Below are positions 1-9,000 of a DNA stretch of 22,078 bases, one piece after another; within the stretch, counting starts at the first letter, position 1, and every line of letters begins with the position of its first letter. Origin of the DNA: a virus; IMG/VR virus record IMGVR_UViG_3300047325_000014, positions 1 through 22,078 of that record; one strand, 5' to 3'. The notes below the pieces were generated by a model. That model searched no databases. It had not been told where the DNA came from and saw only the letters and a list, made by a program, of their open reading frames with translations. Both the position numbers and the translations under genes were made by a program.

Positions 1-969
1 CAGCTTATCAGCGGCCAGGCGTCGGGCATGTGCGACACCCTCGACAGCGATCAGAGCGGCACCGCGCCGACAACCTACACCTGGTCGATCATGTACGATG
101 ACATGGTCGCGAACATTGTCACGATCACCGGCAGCGTCACTGGGGGCGTCCAGGGGGCGCGCACCACAACGCAGGTGGCATATGCGAGCTACACGCCGCC
201 CGAGGACGGTTATGGGCCAACGCCTTATGTCGTCGGTGGCACCACGCATGCCTTCGCCGCCTCGAATTTCACCAATTCGGTAGAAGTGCAGGGCACATAC
301 ACCGTCACCAGCTCCGACAACTATCCGGGCGTGGTGTGCTATTTCCAGGGCCGCAAGGTCTTTGCCGCGTCGCTGCAGGATCCGCAGACCGTCTGGATGT
401 CGAAGCCGAACCTGTTCCAGAACATGGATTATTCGGTCCCGGCCGAAGATGACGACGCGATCGACATCACCATCAACGCCCAAGACTTGAGCACTATCGC
501 GCACGCGACGCCGATGTCGGCGGGGTTGGTGCTCCTGACCGCAGACGGCGCATGGCAGGTCACCGGCGGGGGGCTATATGAGCCGGTGACGCCGGCGTCG
601 GTAAATGCTCAGCCCCAGGCATTTTCCGGCGCCTCCGATCTGCAGCCGCTGCGCATCGGGTACGAGCTGTTCTATGTCCAGGCGCGCGGCTACGCGGTGC
701 GGAAGTTGTCATATAATTTCTACATCAACACGTACACCGGAACCGACGTTTCGGTGCTTTCGGCGCATCTTTTCGATGGCCGGCAGATCGTCGAATGGGC
801 TTGGGCCGAGCAGCCGTTCTATAACATCTGGTCGATCCGCGATGACGGGGTGGCGCTGTCGATGTGCTATCTGGCGGAGCAACAAATTCAGGGCTGGGCG
901 CGGCACGATACGCAAGGCTATTGGCGCTCGGTCGCCTCGATCCCGCAGAAAAGGGCAACGGTCGTATGA
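1..969 (+). CDS. Tail nozzle/stabilisation-type protein, N-terminal part (5' partial)
   Basis: The frame is open from the first base of the window, so the true start lies upstream; 322 residues are visible. The motif series YPGVVCYFQGRKVFAA, then QTVWMSKP, then EDDDAIDITINAQ, then VLLTADGAWQV, and finally WSIRDDGVALSMCYL followed by GWARHDTQG, is what I know from phage proteins usually annotated as packaged-DNA stabilisation / tail nozzle (P22 gp10 or T7 gp12 position, often labelled E1-FCCH-domain protein). In those proteins the chain normally continues after the GWARHDTQG block into a C-terminal half. Here it stops after ...SVASIPQKRATVV, and the matching C-terminal half is found in the next reading frame. 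The stop codon TGA (967-969) overlaps the next ATG (966) as ATGA. The family call rests on motif memory, not a search. Confidence 0.75.
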   Translation, partial: QLISGQASGMCDTLDSDQSGTAPTTYTWSIMYDDMVANIVTITGSVTGGVQGARTTTQVAYASYTPPEDGYGPTPYVVGGTTHAFAASNFTNSVEVQGTYTVTSSDNYPGVVCYFQGRKVFAASLQDPQTVWMSKPNLFQNMDYSVPAEDDDAIDITINAQDLSTIAHATPMSAGLVLLTADGAWQVTGGGLYEPVTPASVNAQPQAFSGASDLQPLRIGYELFYVQARGYAVRKLSYNFYINTYTGTDVSVLSAHLFDGRQIVEWAWAEQPFYNIWSIRDDGVALSMCYLAEQQIQGWARHDTQGYWRSVASIPQKRATVV

Positions 970-1655
970 CGCTGGCGACACCCGCGATTGTCCAGCAATC
1001 GTTTGCCCAGGCACTGACCGCACCTGCGACCTTGACGCTGCCCAACCCGGTTACGGTCGGCAATTTGTTGGTGATGCTGGGTGTGGGCGGCGGCGACGGT
1101 GCCGATGATGCTTTTGGCTTTGGGGGAGAGAGCAACCCGTCCGGCTGGTCGAATTTGATTCACAGCTTCACGGATTACGTCGGTTTGGCGGTTTATACAA
1201 AGCTTGCCACCGAATCGACGCCGCCTGTGCTGACCGTTCCGTACGCTGGCACCTCGACCCAAGCCGTTGTGATTTTTGAGATTGAGAACTTTTCTACCAT
1301 TACGCCGTTTAATCCCGAAGTCAGCGTCGATGAGTTTCAGATTTCGGCGGGGCCGGTCGGCGCCGCAACCGATGTCGCATCGCTTTACTTGGCTTTGGCC
1401 GTCGACGTCACTACCGGTCTGACTTATGTCGGCGAGGACGGCACGACATGCGGCCAGACCTTGGCGGGCGTAAATCTTTTTGAGTCGGACAGTTATACCG
1501 GCGTCGTCGTCAGCGGAACCTCGGAAGAGCCGTTCACATTCAACTGGCAGCAATCCGCGGTGGGCGTGTACCACAACACTAGCGGGGGTTTGGCCGGCGT
1601 CCAGCTTTCGCCCGGCACCGTCCCGACACCGACGCCAGGCACGGCCAGTTCGGAA
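966..1655 (+). other. Inserted beta-rich surface module in the nozzle protein
   Basis: This segment encodes roughly residues 1-230 of the second nozzle ORF and separates the two halves of a protein that is normally continuous. Its markers are PAIVQ (6-10), GNLLV (32-36), SGWS, VYTKLATESTPPV and AVVIFEIEN. The same markers, in the same order, recur at the tail fibre C-terminus (13283-13885). The 3' boundary is estimated from where canonical family sequence resumes (EDFVYF). A lectin-like or jelly-roll fold is an inference from the strand/turn pattern only. Confidence 0.6.
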
Positions 1656-2852
1656 ACCAACAGCGAGGATTTTGTCTATTTCGTTGCCGAGCGGGTGACG
1701 ATCCGCGACGGCGTTCCCTACCATTATTATACCGTCGAGATGATGGCCTCGCGCTATTTCGGCGGCAATTTCGCGCAGGCCAAGCCGTCCGAGGTCGAGA
1801 ACGCTTATTGCGTCGACGCCGGCCGCCAAATCCTGCCCGGCAACCCGGCGGCCGATTTGTGGATTACCCTTGAAAACCAAGGCGCCATCGGCTCGGTCGA
1901 CGTCGTGACCGGCGGGTCCGGCTATCCTTCGCCTCTGCTTGGGCAAATCGTGGACCTCAACGGGCCGGGCGCTGGTGCGACCGTGTCGATCACCGTCACC
2001 GCCGGCGTCATCACCGCCATCGTTGTCGACAGCGCGGGCTCTGGCTACGTGCAGCCGGAGATCCAGCTTGCCGCCAGCAGCGGCGCGGGCGCGGTTCTGA
2101 CGCCGCTGGTGAGCAACACCTGCTCGATTTACGCCGACGCCGCGGTGTGGGCATCCGGCAACGTCGGCGACGTCATCCGCGCCAGCGGCGGCAAAGCCCA
2201 GATCGTCACCGTATCCAGCCCGCAGCTCGTGCAGTGCAACGTCTTGCAGTCGTTCACCGCCTTTATGCCCAACACCCAGCAGGTCGCACCTGCAGCCGCC
2301 GGTTATTGGTCGGAGGGCGCGCCGGCTGCGATGGTCGGATATCTCGACCACCTTGAGGGGCAATCCGTCGTGGGCCTGGCCGACGGCGATGTGTTCGGGC
2401 CCCTGACCGTCACCGACGGCGCAATCAGCCTGCCGATGCCGGCTTCGCTGATCTCGGTTGGCCTTGGCTACACCGCCCAGCTTCAGACGCTGCGGCTGGA
2501 CCTGCCGGGTGGTGGCACGATTCAGACGAAGCGCAAGAAGATTTCGGCGGTCAACGTGCGGGTGCAGGACACTCAGGGGCTTTACGTCGGGTCGCGCTGG
2601 GACATGCTCAAGCCGATCATCCCCGCCGGCTATGTCGCCAGCAATAATCCGGTGCCGTTCTCGGAGGGTGGCGGCGTGCAGATGACCGCGTATCTCGGCA
2701 TCTACGGCGAGACGACGGTCCGGTTTGAGGACCAGCGCATCAACATGGATCCGTCATGGAACCCTGACGGCCAGGTGTGCATCCAGCAATCCAACCCGCT
2801 GCCCGCCAGCGTGCTTGCTGTGGTGCCGGAAGTCACGATGGGCGACACATGA
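966..2852 (+). CDS. Tail nozzle-type protein, C-terminal part, with inserted beta-rich module
   Basis: This encodes 628 residues from ATG 966, which overlaps the upstream stop as ATGA; AAAAGGG (949-955) could serve as Shine-Dalgarno. The frame is open further upstream, but that stretch lies inside the preceding gene. Residues 1 to about 230 form a beta-rich, Gly/Thr-rich module (PAIVQ, GNLLVMLGV, SGWS, AVVIFEIEN), ending in a PTPTPG linker. From EDFVYFVAERV (about residue 235) the sequence resumes the canonical C-terminal half of nozzle/stabilisation proteins. It has two GSGY repeats (about 305-385; SVDVVTGGSGYPSP and IVVDSAGSGYVQPEI), then HLEGQSVVGLADG, VGLGYTAQLQTL and KRKKISAVNVRVQDTQGLYVG. 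It probably assembles with the upstream product in the tail. A sequencing indel in the A/G run, which would fuse the two genes into one, cannot be excluded. Confidence 0.75.
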   Translation: MTLATPAIVQQSFAQALTAPATLTLPNPVTVGNLLVMLGVGGGDGADDAFGFGGESNPSGWSNLIHSFTDYVGLAVYTKLATESTPPVLTVPYAGTSTQAVVIFEIENFSTITPFNPEVSVDEFQISAGPVGAATDVASLYLALAVDVTTGLTYVGEDGTTCGQTLAGVNLFESDSYTGVVVSGTSEEPFTFNWQQSAVGVYHNTSGGLAGVQLSPGTVPTPTPGTASSETNSEDFVYFVAERVTIRDGVPYHYYTVEMMASRYFGGNFAQAKPSEVENAYCVDAGRQILPGNPAADLWITLENQGAIGSVDVVTGGSGYPSPLLGQIVDLNGPGAGATVSITVTAGVITAIVVDSAGSGYVQPEIQLAASSGAGAVLTPLVSNTCSIYADAAVWASGNVGDVIRASGGKAQIVTVSSPQLVQCNVLQSFTAFMPNTQQVAPAAAGYWSEGAPAAMVGYLDHLEGQSVVGLADGDVFGPLTVTDGAISLPMPASLISVGLGYTAQLQTLRLDLPGGGTIQTKRKKISAVNVRVQDTQGLYVGSRWDMLKPIIPAGYVASNNPVPFSEGGGVQMTAYLGIYGETTVRFEDQRINMDPSWNPDGQVCIQQSNPLPASVLAVVPEVTMGDT

Positions 2853-3301
2853 ACCTCGTGCTGATCCGGGCCGCCAAGGAGAGCGATGTCGCGCGGCTCG
2901 CCCCACGGCTGCGGCCGGAAGATCGTCAGGAGTGCTTGGCAGTTGGCCGCGATCCCGGCACCATGATCGCACACAGCTTGGCGGCGTCGCATGAGGCGTT
3001 TGCCGCCGAGCGCGATGGCCAGATCATCGCCATGTGGGGCTTCGGCGCGGTCGGTTTGTTCGGCGAGGCCGAGGCGTGGCTCCTGACGGCGCCGGAGATC
3101 GAGCGTCACAAACGGCTTTTTCTGAAGCTCAACCGCGATTTTATCCGGGACATTTTTCGGTTTCACGACAGCATCATCTGCCACGTGCACGCGGATTATT
3201 GCCGCGCCGTCCGGTGGCTGGCGTGGCTCGGCTTTCAGCCGGTCGGTACGGTGACTGTCAACGGCGCCGCGTTTTTGCAGATGCGCCTGCGGAGACAATA
3301 A
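2849..3301 (+). CDS. T7 gp13-like internal virion protein, GNAT fold
   Basis: This encodes 150 residues beginning at ATG 2849, which overlaps the upstream stop as ATGA. MNLVLIRAAKESDVARLAPRL at the start, then RPEDRQEC, the central MWGFGAVGLFG with EAWLLTAPEIERH, and the late RAVRWLAWLGFQPVG match the phage Gp13 family. Members have an acetyltransferase (GNAT)-like fold and are small internal virion or assembly proteins in T7-like phages. The late WLAWLGF helix/strand is the most conserved signature of the group. Enzyme activity is not established for the family. Its position between the nozzle and the gp14-like gene fits T7 gene order. Confidence 0.8.
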   Translation: MNLVLIRAAKESDVARLAPRLRPEDRQECLAVGRDPGTMIAHSLAASHEAFAAERDGQIIAMWGFGAVGLFGEAEAWLLTAPEIERHKRLFLKLNRDFIRDIFRFHDSIICHVHADYCRAVRWLAWLGFQPVGTVTVNGAAFLQMRLRRQ

Positions 3302-3304
3302 AGC

Positions 3305-3844
3305 ATGAACGGGTTGCCGCGACACTGCGCAGATCGGATGCCCGGCGTCTGTTTTGGCCCGCTGCTGCTCGGCGCGATGGTTGTGGGCACCGCTGCGGCC
3401 GCGGTCGGGTCGTATTCCCAGGCGCAGTTTCAGGCCGGGGTGATGAAGCAAAACGCCAAGATCGCGACGCAAAATGCCGGCATCGCCGCCACGCAAGGCC
3501 AGCAGCAGGAATATGAGCAGTCGCTGAAAACCCGGGCCGAGGTCGGCGAGCAGAAAGCCACGCAGGCGGCGAACAACGTCACCGGGCCGTCGGCGGCGAA
3601 TGTGGTTGCGGGCACCCAGCAGGCGGGCGAGCTTGATCAGTCGAACCTGAAATTCAACACCATGGCGCAGATCAGCAACTACAACACCCAAAGCCAGCAG
3701 GATATGACGCAGTCGAATTCTTTGAAGGCGGCGGCGCCGATCAACGCGTTTTCGACGATCCTGGGGGGTGCGAGTTCGCTCGGCAGTACGTGGCTGAAAT
3801 TCCAGCAGTTCGGATCGCCTGGGTTTGGGTTGGTTAATGGCTGA
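3305..3844 (+). CDS. T7 gp14-like internal core protein
   Basis: This encodes 179 residues. GGAGA (3291-3295) sits 9 bases before the ATG at 3305. A hydrophobic, alanine-rich segment at about residues 16-38 (GPLLLGAMVVGTAAAAVGSY) is followed by a long Gln/Asn/Ala-rich helical region with QAQFQAGVMKQNAKIATQNA and NVVAGTQQAG. This layout (one membrane-type segment, then a helical region) is typical of the small core/ejection proteins at the gp14 position, which in T7 enter the host envelope with the DNA. Sequence similarity to T7 itself is not visible, so the call rests on layout and position. Its stop shares one base with the next ATG (TGATG). Confidence 0.7.
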   Translation: MNGLPRHCADRMPGVCFGPLLLGAMVVGTAAAAVGSYSQAQFQAGVMKQNAKIATQNAGIAATQGQQQEYEQSLKTRAEVGEQKATQAANNVTGPSAANVVAGTQQAGELDQSNLKFNTMAQISNYNTQSQQDMTQSNSLKAAAPINAFSTILGGASSLGSTWLKFQQFGSPGFGLVNG

Positions 3845-6033
3845 TGCCGACAGTCCCTAACTACGCCTTTGCCGACACCCAGCCGGATGCGAAACTTGCG
3901 TCGCTAAATCCGGACGCCGGTACGGCCGCCGATCAAGCCGTCGCCGGCCTTGGGGATACCGTACAAAAAGGCGCGGACCAGCTCACCGACACCGCCCTGC
4001 AGCTTCAGCAGACCAAGGACCAGGCCGACGCTTACAATGCCGTCAACCAGATGGACGCGGCAAAGCGCAACATCCTGTTCGGGCCCCAGGGCTTTTATTC
4101 GCTGCAGGGCAAGGATGCGGTCGATGCCTATCAGCCCACGCTCGATAAGCTGAACGCGCTGCAAAAGCAGTATGCAGGCACCCTGAGCAACCCGTTTGCC
4201 CAGCAGGTCTATAACCAGACCTCGTCCTATATGCTGAACCGCGAAATGGACTCCATGGCGCAGCACTCGGCCCAGGAGACGATCACGTATCGAAATGGGT
4301 CGATCAACGGCATGATTGATTCCGCCGTGCAGAACGGCGCGCTCAACTACAACAACCCGACGATGACCGATGCGGCGATCCACACGTCCATCGACGGCGC
4401 CCGGCAACTGGCGCAGAGCGAGGGGCTTTCACCCGATGCGACACAGGATTTGGTGACGAAATCGACCTCGCAGGCAGCGGCGGCGATCCTGGATGCCGCG
4501 ATGGCAAAGGACCCGGTCGCGGCCTCGAAGCTTTATGACCAATACAATTCCGCCGGCTATCTTGACGCGGCCACATCCGTAGAGGTCGGCGCGCGCATCC
4601 GGCGGGCCACCATGCCGGGCGTGATCGCCAACATCAGCGATGGCGTCCTTGGCATCGGCCACACCTTCATCAGCAGCGATCAGGCAAACCGCCAATGGCA
4701 GGTGGAGAGTGGCGGCCATCAATTCGGCGCAGACGGCCAGCCCCTGACGTCGCCTAAGGGGGCCGTCGGCGTTGCGCAGCTTTTGCCGGACACGGCGAAG
4801 ATGGTGGCGCAGCAACACGGCATTCCGTTCGATCCTGTGAAACTGGCCAACGATCCGGACTACAATAAATCGCTTGGCACGTTCTACATGAACGACTTGA
4901 TGGCGAAATTTAACGGCAACTACCCCGTTGCCTTGGCGGCCTATAATGCGGGACCGAACAATCCTGGGGTGATGCATTACGCCGCCACCGGCGATATGTC
5001 CCAGCTTCCGCCCGAGACGCTGAAATACGTCGAAGACATCGCCGGCCCGAGCCTGTCCAGCCCGCAACCGTCTGCGGTTGGAATGAACATGGACGATCTG
5101 GGCGCCAAGCTGCCGGCGCTTATGCAGCAGGCATCCGATGCCGCGACGGCGATGTACCCGGATCAGCCCGACGCCGGCGACCAGGCGGCGCAGCGCGTGC
5201 TGGCGGATTATTCCAAGCGAAAGCAGGCCTATGACGATGCGCAGAGCGGTTCTTTCAACATCGTGCAAAGCGCCATCATGCAGAACAAATTCACCGATCC
5301 AGGCCAAGTCCAGGCGATGGGCGGCGATGTGGCGACGGCTTATGCAGACCTCGACCCGGAGCATCAGCGCAGCGTCCTGGCCCTGATGAAGCACAATATT
5401 CCGGGCCAGGATACCAAATGGACGCCGCAGGGGCAGCAGACCATCGACCAGCTTCGCGGGCTTTACTACACCAACCCGCAGGCGTTCGCTAAAGTGAACC
5501 TGCTTTCTCCGCAGATGCTCAACCTCATCCCGCAGGACCAGATTTCGGAATTGTCCAATCTTCAGGCGCAAACCGCCTCCGCCGGCGCGCGGGGCATCTC
5601 GCCAAGCGATATGGACGGCGCTCTTGGCTATGTTGCGCCGATGCTGGTGAGTGCTGGCGTCGGCGTGAAGGCTGGAAAGATCGACAAGGACGATGCCGGC
5701 TATCAGCAATTCGCCGGCGTGTTCGGCCAGGACGTGGAGGCGTTCTACGCGAAAAACAACCGGATGCCAGACGTCTCGGACTTGCGCGCAATCACCCAGC
5801 GCCTACTCGTCCAAGGGACCGTCGCCGGCAGCGGCGGGATGTTCTTTGGTCCCAAGGCGACCCGGCTTTACCAGCAGGAGGGCGCTGGCGGCGATATCTC
5901 GAAATTCCAAGCCGACATTCCGGGGCCGGCGTTGCAGGCGATCAACACCGCCTACGCCAAGCAGAACGGCGGGCGGTTGCCTGACGTGGCGACGGCGACG
6001 CAAATCTACCTCTCGACGCTCGGGCCGCAATAA
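3844..6033 (+). CDS. Internal virion protein with lytic transglycosylase (SLT) domain
   Basis: This encodes 729 residues starting at ATG 3844, one base overlapped with the preceding stop. Residues 1 to about 270 are helical and Gln/Asp-rich. A lytic transglycosylase domain follows: WQVESGGHQF with the probable catalytic Glu288, then SPKGAVGVAQLLPDTA (about 303-318) and LAAYNAGPN (Tyr367, Asn368 region). These are the hallmark ESGG, GVAQLLP and AYNAGP motifs of soluble-lytic-transglycosylase-type enzymes, which cleave the glycan strand of peptidoglycan. About 350 further helical residues follow, ending in LPDVATATQIYLSTLG. It is likely ejected with the DNA to open the cell wall locally. In T7 the transglycosylase sits at the N-terminus of gp16, whereas here it is in the gene before the giant protein. 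Confidence 0.85.
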   Translation: MPTVPNYAFADTQPDAKLASLNPDAGTAADQAVAGLGDTVQKGADQLTDTALQLQQTKDQADAYNAVNQMDAAKRNILFGPQGFYSLQGKDAVDAYQPTLDKLNALQKQYAGTLSNPFAQQVYNQTSSYMLNREMDSMAQHSAQETITYRNGSINGMIDSAVQNGALNYNNPTMTDAAIHTSIDGARQLAQSEGLSPDATQDLVTKSTSQAAAAILDAAMAKDPVAASKLYDQYNSAGYLDAATSVEVGARIRRATMPGVIANISDGVLGIGHTFISSDQANRQWQVESGGHQFGADGQPLTSPKGAVGVAQLLPDTAKMVAQQHGIPFDPVKLANDPDYNKSLGTFYMNDLMAKFNGNYPVALAAYNAGPNNPGVMHYAATGDMSQLPPETLKYVEDIAGPSLSSPQPSAVGMNMDDLGAKLPALMQQASDAATAMYPDQPDAGDQAAQRVLADYSKRKQAYDDAQSGSFNIVQSAIMQNKFTDPGQVQAMGGDVATAYADLDPEHQRSVLALMKHNIPGQDTKWTPQGQQTIDQLRGLYYTNPQAFAKVNLLSPQMLNLIPQDQISELSNLQAQTASAGARGISPSDMDGALGYVAPMLVSAGVGVKAGKIDKDDAGYQQFAGVFGQDVEAFYAKNNRMPDVSDLRAITQRLLVQGTVAGSGGMFFGPKATRLYQQEGAGGDISKFQADIPGPALQAINTAYAKQNGGRLPDVATATQIYLSTLGPQ

Positions 6034-9000
6034 TGGCCGACCCGCTCGCGGCCGCTGCGCCCGCCGCGCCGGCGCCGCCGGATTGGGACAGTGTCGTCGG
6101 CAATTTCATGTCCGCCCGGCAGGGCCAAGCCAACGGCAATCTGACGGCGGCGCAAGGTGTTGATCCCGACAAGGTCGCTGCCGCACGGGTGTTGGCGCCG
6201 GTGCTGAACATTCCCGCCGCGGCCATGGAGGATGACCCGAAATTCTGGCAGGATCAGTTCACCCAGCGCACCAACCGCGCGACGGTCGGCACCGACGCCA
6301 ACCTCGCGTCATGGCTGGCAGCGACGCCCGACAACGCGAAGCTGGCCAGCGACGACATCCAGAATCTCGGCGTCGTCGGGCGTTTCGCGCGCGGCTTCAA
6401 CGAAGCGACGCTGCAAAGCCAAGCCAATCAGATTGAGGCGTCGGAGGGTGCGCACATCGCGTCGCCGATGCAGATGGATTTCCTGCAGACGCTGAAGGAG
6501 CAGCTTGGCCAGTACCAGGATGCCGACGCCGCGGCGGCCGCGCTGGCGCCGGCATATACCGGCCCGCGCGCGTCTCGGCAGTCGATGCTCGGCCCCCCGC
6601 CCGCGACGCCGGGCCAGAACCCCAGCCCGACCATCGGCGACTTCGCCCAAGGCGCTGGCGGGTTTGCCTCGGGCGTCGTAAACACTGCGCCGGAAGTCGT
6701 GGTCGGCGCCGGCACCGGTGCTGCGCTGGGTTCGCTGGCGGGCGGCGTCGGCGCAATTCCGGGCGCCATCGGCGGCGCCGGGCTCGGCCTCGTCACCGGG
6801 TTTGCCGGCCAGACGGCGGTCGATACCTATGGCCAAACCTACGACACTCTTGCCAACGTCACGGACAAGCAGGGCAAGCCGGTTTCGGAGATCACGCGCC
6901 AGTCGGCGGCACTGGTCGCCGCCGGCTTGTCCGGCGCGCTGGCAACCGTCGGTGGCGGCGAGTTGTCGCCGTTCATCCGCGACATCGCCACCGAAGCCGC
7001 GACGCGCCCGGCGCTTTCTGCCGCGTTGGGACAGTTCGCCAAGAGCACGATCAAATCCGGCCTGACCGGGGCGTTTGTGAATGGCGGGATGGGCCTTGTG
7101 CAAACGCTGGCGCCGCAGGTGGCCGAAGCCGTCACGTCGCCGGACTTCCAGACCGTGTTCAACGATCCGGCACAGCGCGCCGCGCTGGTGACGCAAACCG
7201 TCGATCAGATGGAACAGGGTGCTGCTCTGTTCGGATCGCTGCACGTGCCGATGGCGGGCGTTTCGCTGCTAACCGATGCGGCGCGGGCCGACGCCGCGAC
7301 CCGCGCGCTGCAGTCCTGGCAAGGTATGCAAAGTGCGGCCGCCGGCTCGAAGCTGCGCAACCGGGCGCCTGACGCCTTTTCGGCGCTGATGGACACGTAC
7401 AACGGCGGCGGATCGATCTTCGTGCCGGGCGAACGGCTGCAGGAGCTCTATCAGGGCATCCAGTCGCACCCCGGCGCGCCCAACGATCCGTTCGCCTTCG
7501 TGCCGGACATGGAAGCGCAGATGTCGCGCGCCAGCCTGACGGGCGGCGATGTGGAAATCCCGATCTCCGATTTCACCGCGCACCTTGCCGGCACGCCGAT
7601 CGAGCAGCAGCTTCGCCCCGACATTCGGTTCAACGAAGACGGCATGACCATGCGCGAGGCGCTGGATTTCGACGCGCAGACAGCCGGGCATCAATTCGAG
7701 CCGGTCGATTTGTCGCAGACGCCGCACATGAAGGACGTGGAGGACATCAAACAGGACGTGCTCGACCAGGCGCGCAACGTCGGGATGACGGCGGATCACG
7801 CCGAGCAAGTGGCGACCCTGGTGTCCGAGCGCTACGGCGCCCGCGGCGCGCGGCTCGGACAAAGCCCTCTCGAGTTGTACAAGTCGGAAGGCATCCAGAT
7901 GACGCGCGATCCCGGCGTCGTCGCCGGGCCGGCCCAATACACCGGAATTGACGAGGCGATCGACGCTCTGCGCCGTGGCGACATCGGGCCGACGGACAAG
8001 CAGCTTTACGGCGACTCTCTGGTCGATTTTCTGACCAAACGGGGCGGCATCAAAGACGATGGCGGCGAACTGGCCGCACTCGGCGTCAAGGGCAAGCTGA
8101 TCAATCCGAAGGGCATGAGCCTGGATGAAGCGGTTGCCGCGGCGTTTCAGCCGGGCGCATTCGACAAGGCCGGGCAGGGCTATTTTCCGGACCACACCGA
8201 GGACAGCCCGCCCGACCGGAACGATCTGCTCGACGCAATCCAAGGGGGTCCGCGATACCTCACCCCTTCCACGGACACGCTGAAGAAGGCGCAGTTTCGC
8301 GACACGGTCCGGCAACTTGATCAGTTTTTGAACGAGCGCGGGATAGACATCAAAACCGCCAGCAATTTAGACATCAAAACCGCCCTTGATCAGACGCTAA
8401 ACCAGCCCGACGGCGCTGCCGGCGCGCGCGGGTCTATCTCAATGGGCGAGGGCCGGCGGATCATTACGTTGTTTCGCGATGCCGACCGCTCCACGATCCT
8501 GCACGAGCTTGGGCATCAATGGCTCGACGAGGCGCTACGCGATGCTGAGCGCGAGGATGCGCCCCAGGAGATGCGCGACGATGCCGCCACGCTGCGCAAA
8601 TGGCTGGGGCTTAAGGACGGCGAAAAGGCCAGCGTCGAAGCCCACGAGAAATTCGCTCAGGGGTTCGAGCAATACCTGATGGAGGGCAAAGCGCCCTCGT
8701 CGGCGCTGCGGCTGGCGTTCCAAAAATTCGCGCTGTGGCTGACCCGGATTTACCGAACCATGGCCGGTCTGGGCGCGCCCATCAACGACCGGGTGCGCGG
8801 CGTGATGGACCGCCTGCTGGCGACGGACGATGCAATCGAGGATGCGCGGAGCGGGCTGGCGATCAAAAACCCGCTTTTCCGGACGCCCGAGGAAGCGGGC
8901 ATGACGGTGGGCGAATTCGCCGCTTACACCGGCATGATGCGCAAAGCCGAATCCGCTCAGTACGAGCGCGTGCTGCGCCGCGCGTTGCGCGTCGAGGAAA

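Noticed and set aside
949-955. AAAAGGG as a programmed -1 frameshift site joining the two nozzle ORFs
   Set aside because: In the upstream frame the codons read AAA AGG G, so the heptamer is not in the X-XXY-YYZ register needed for tandem slippage. The run fits better as a Shine-Dalgarno for ATG 966 or as an indel-prone spot.
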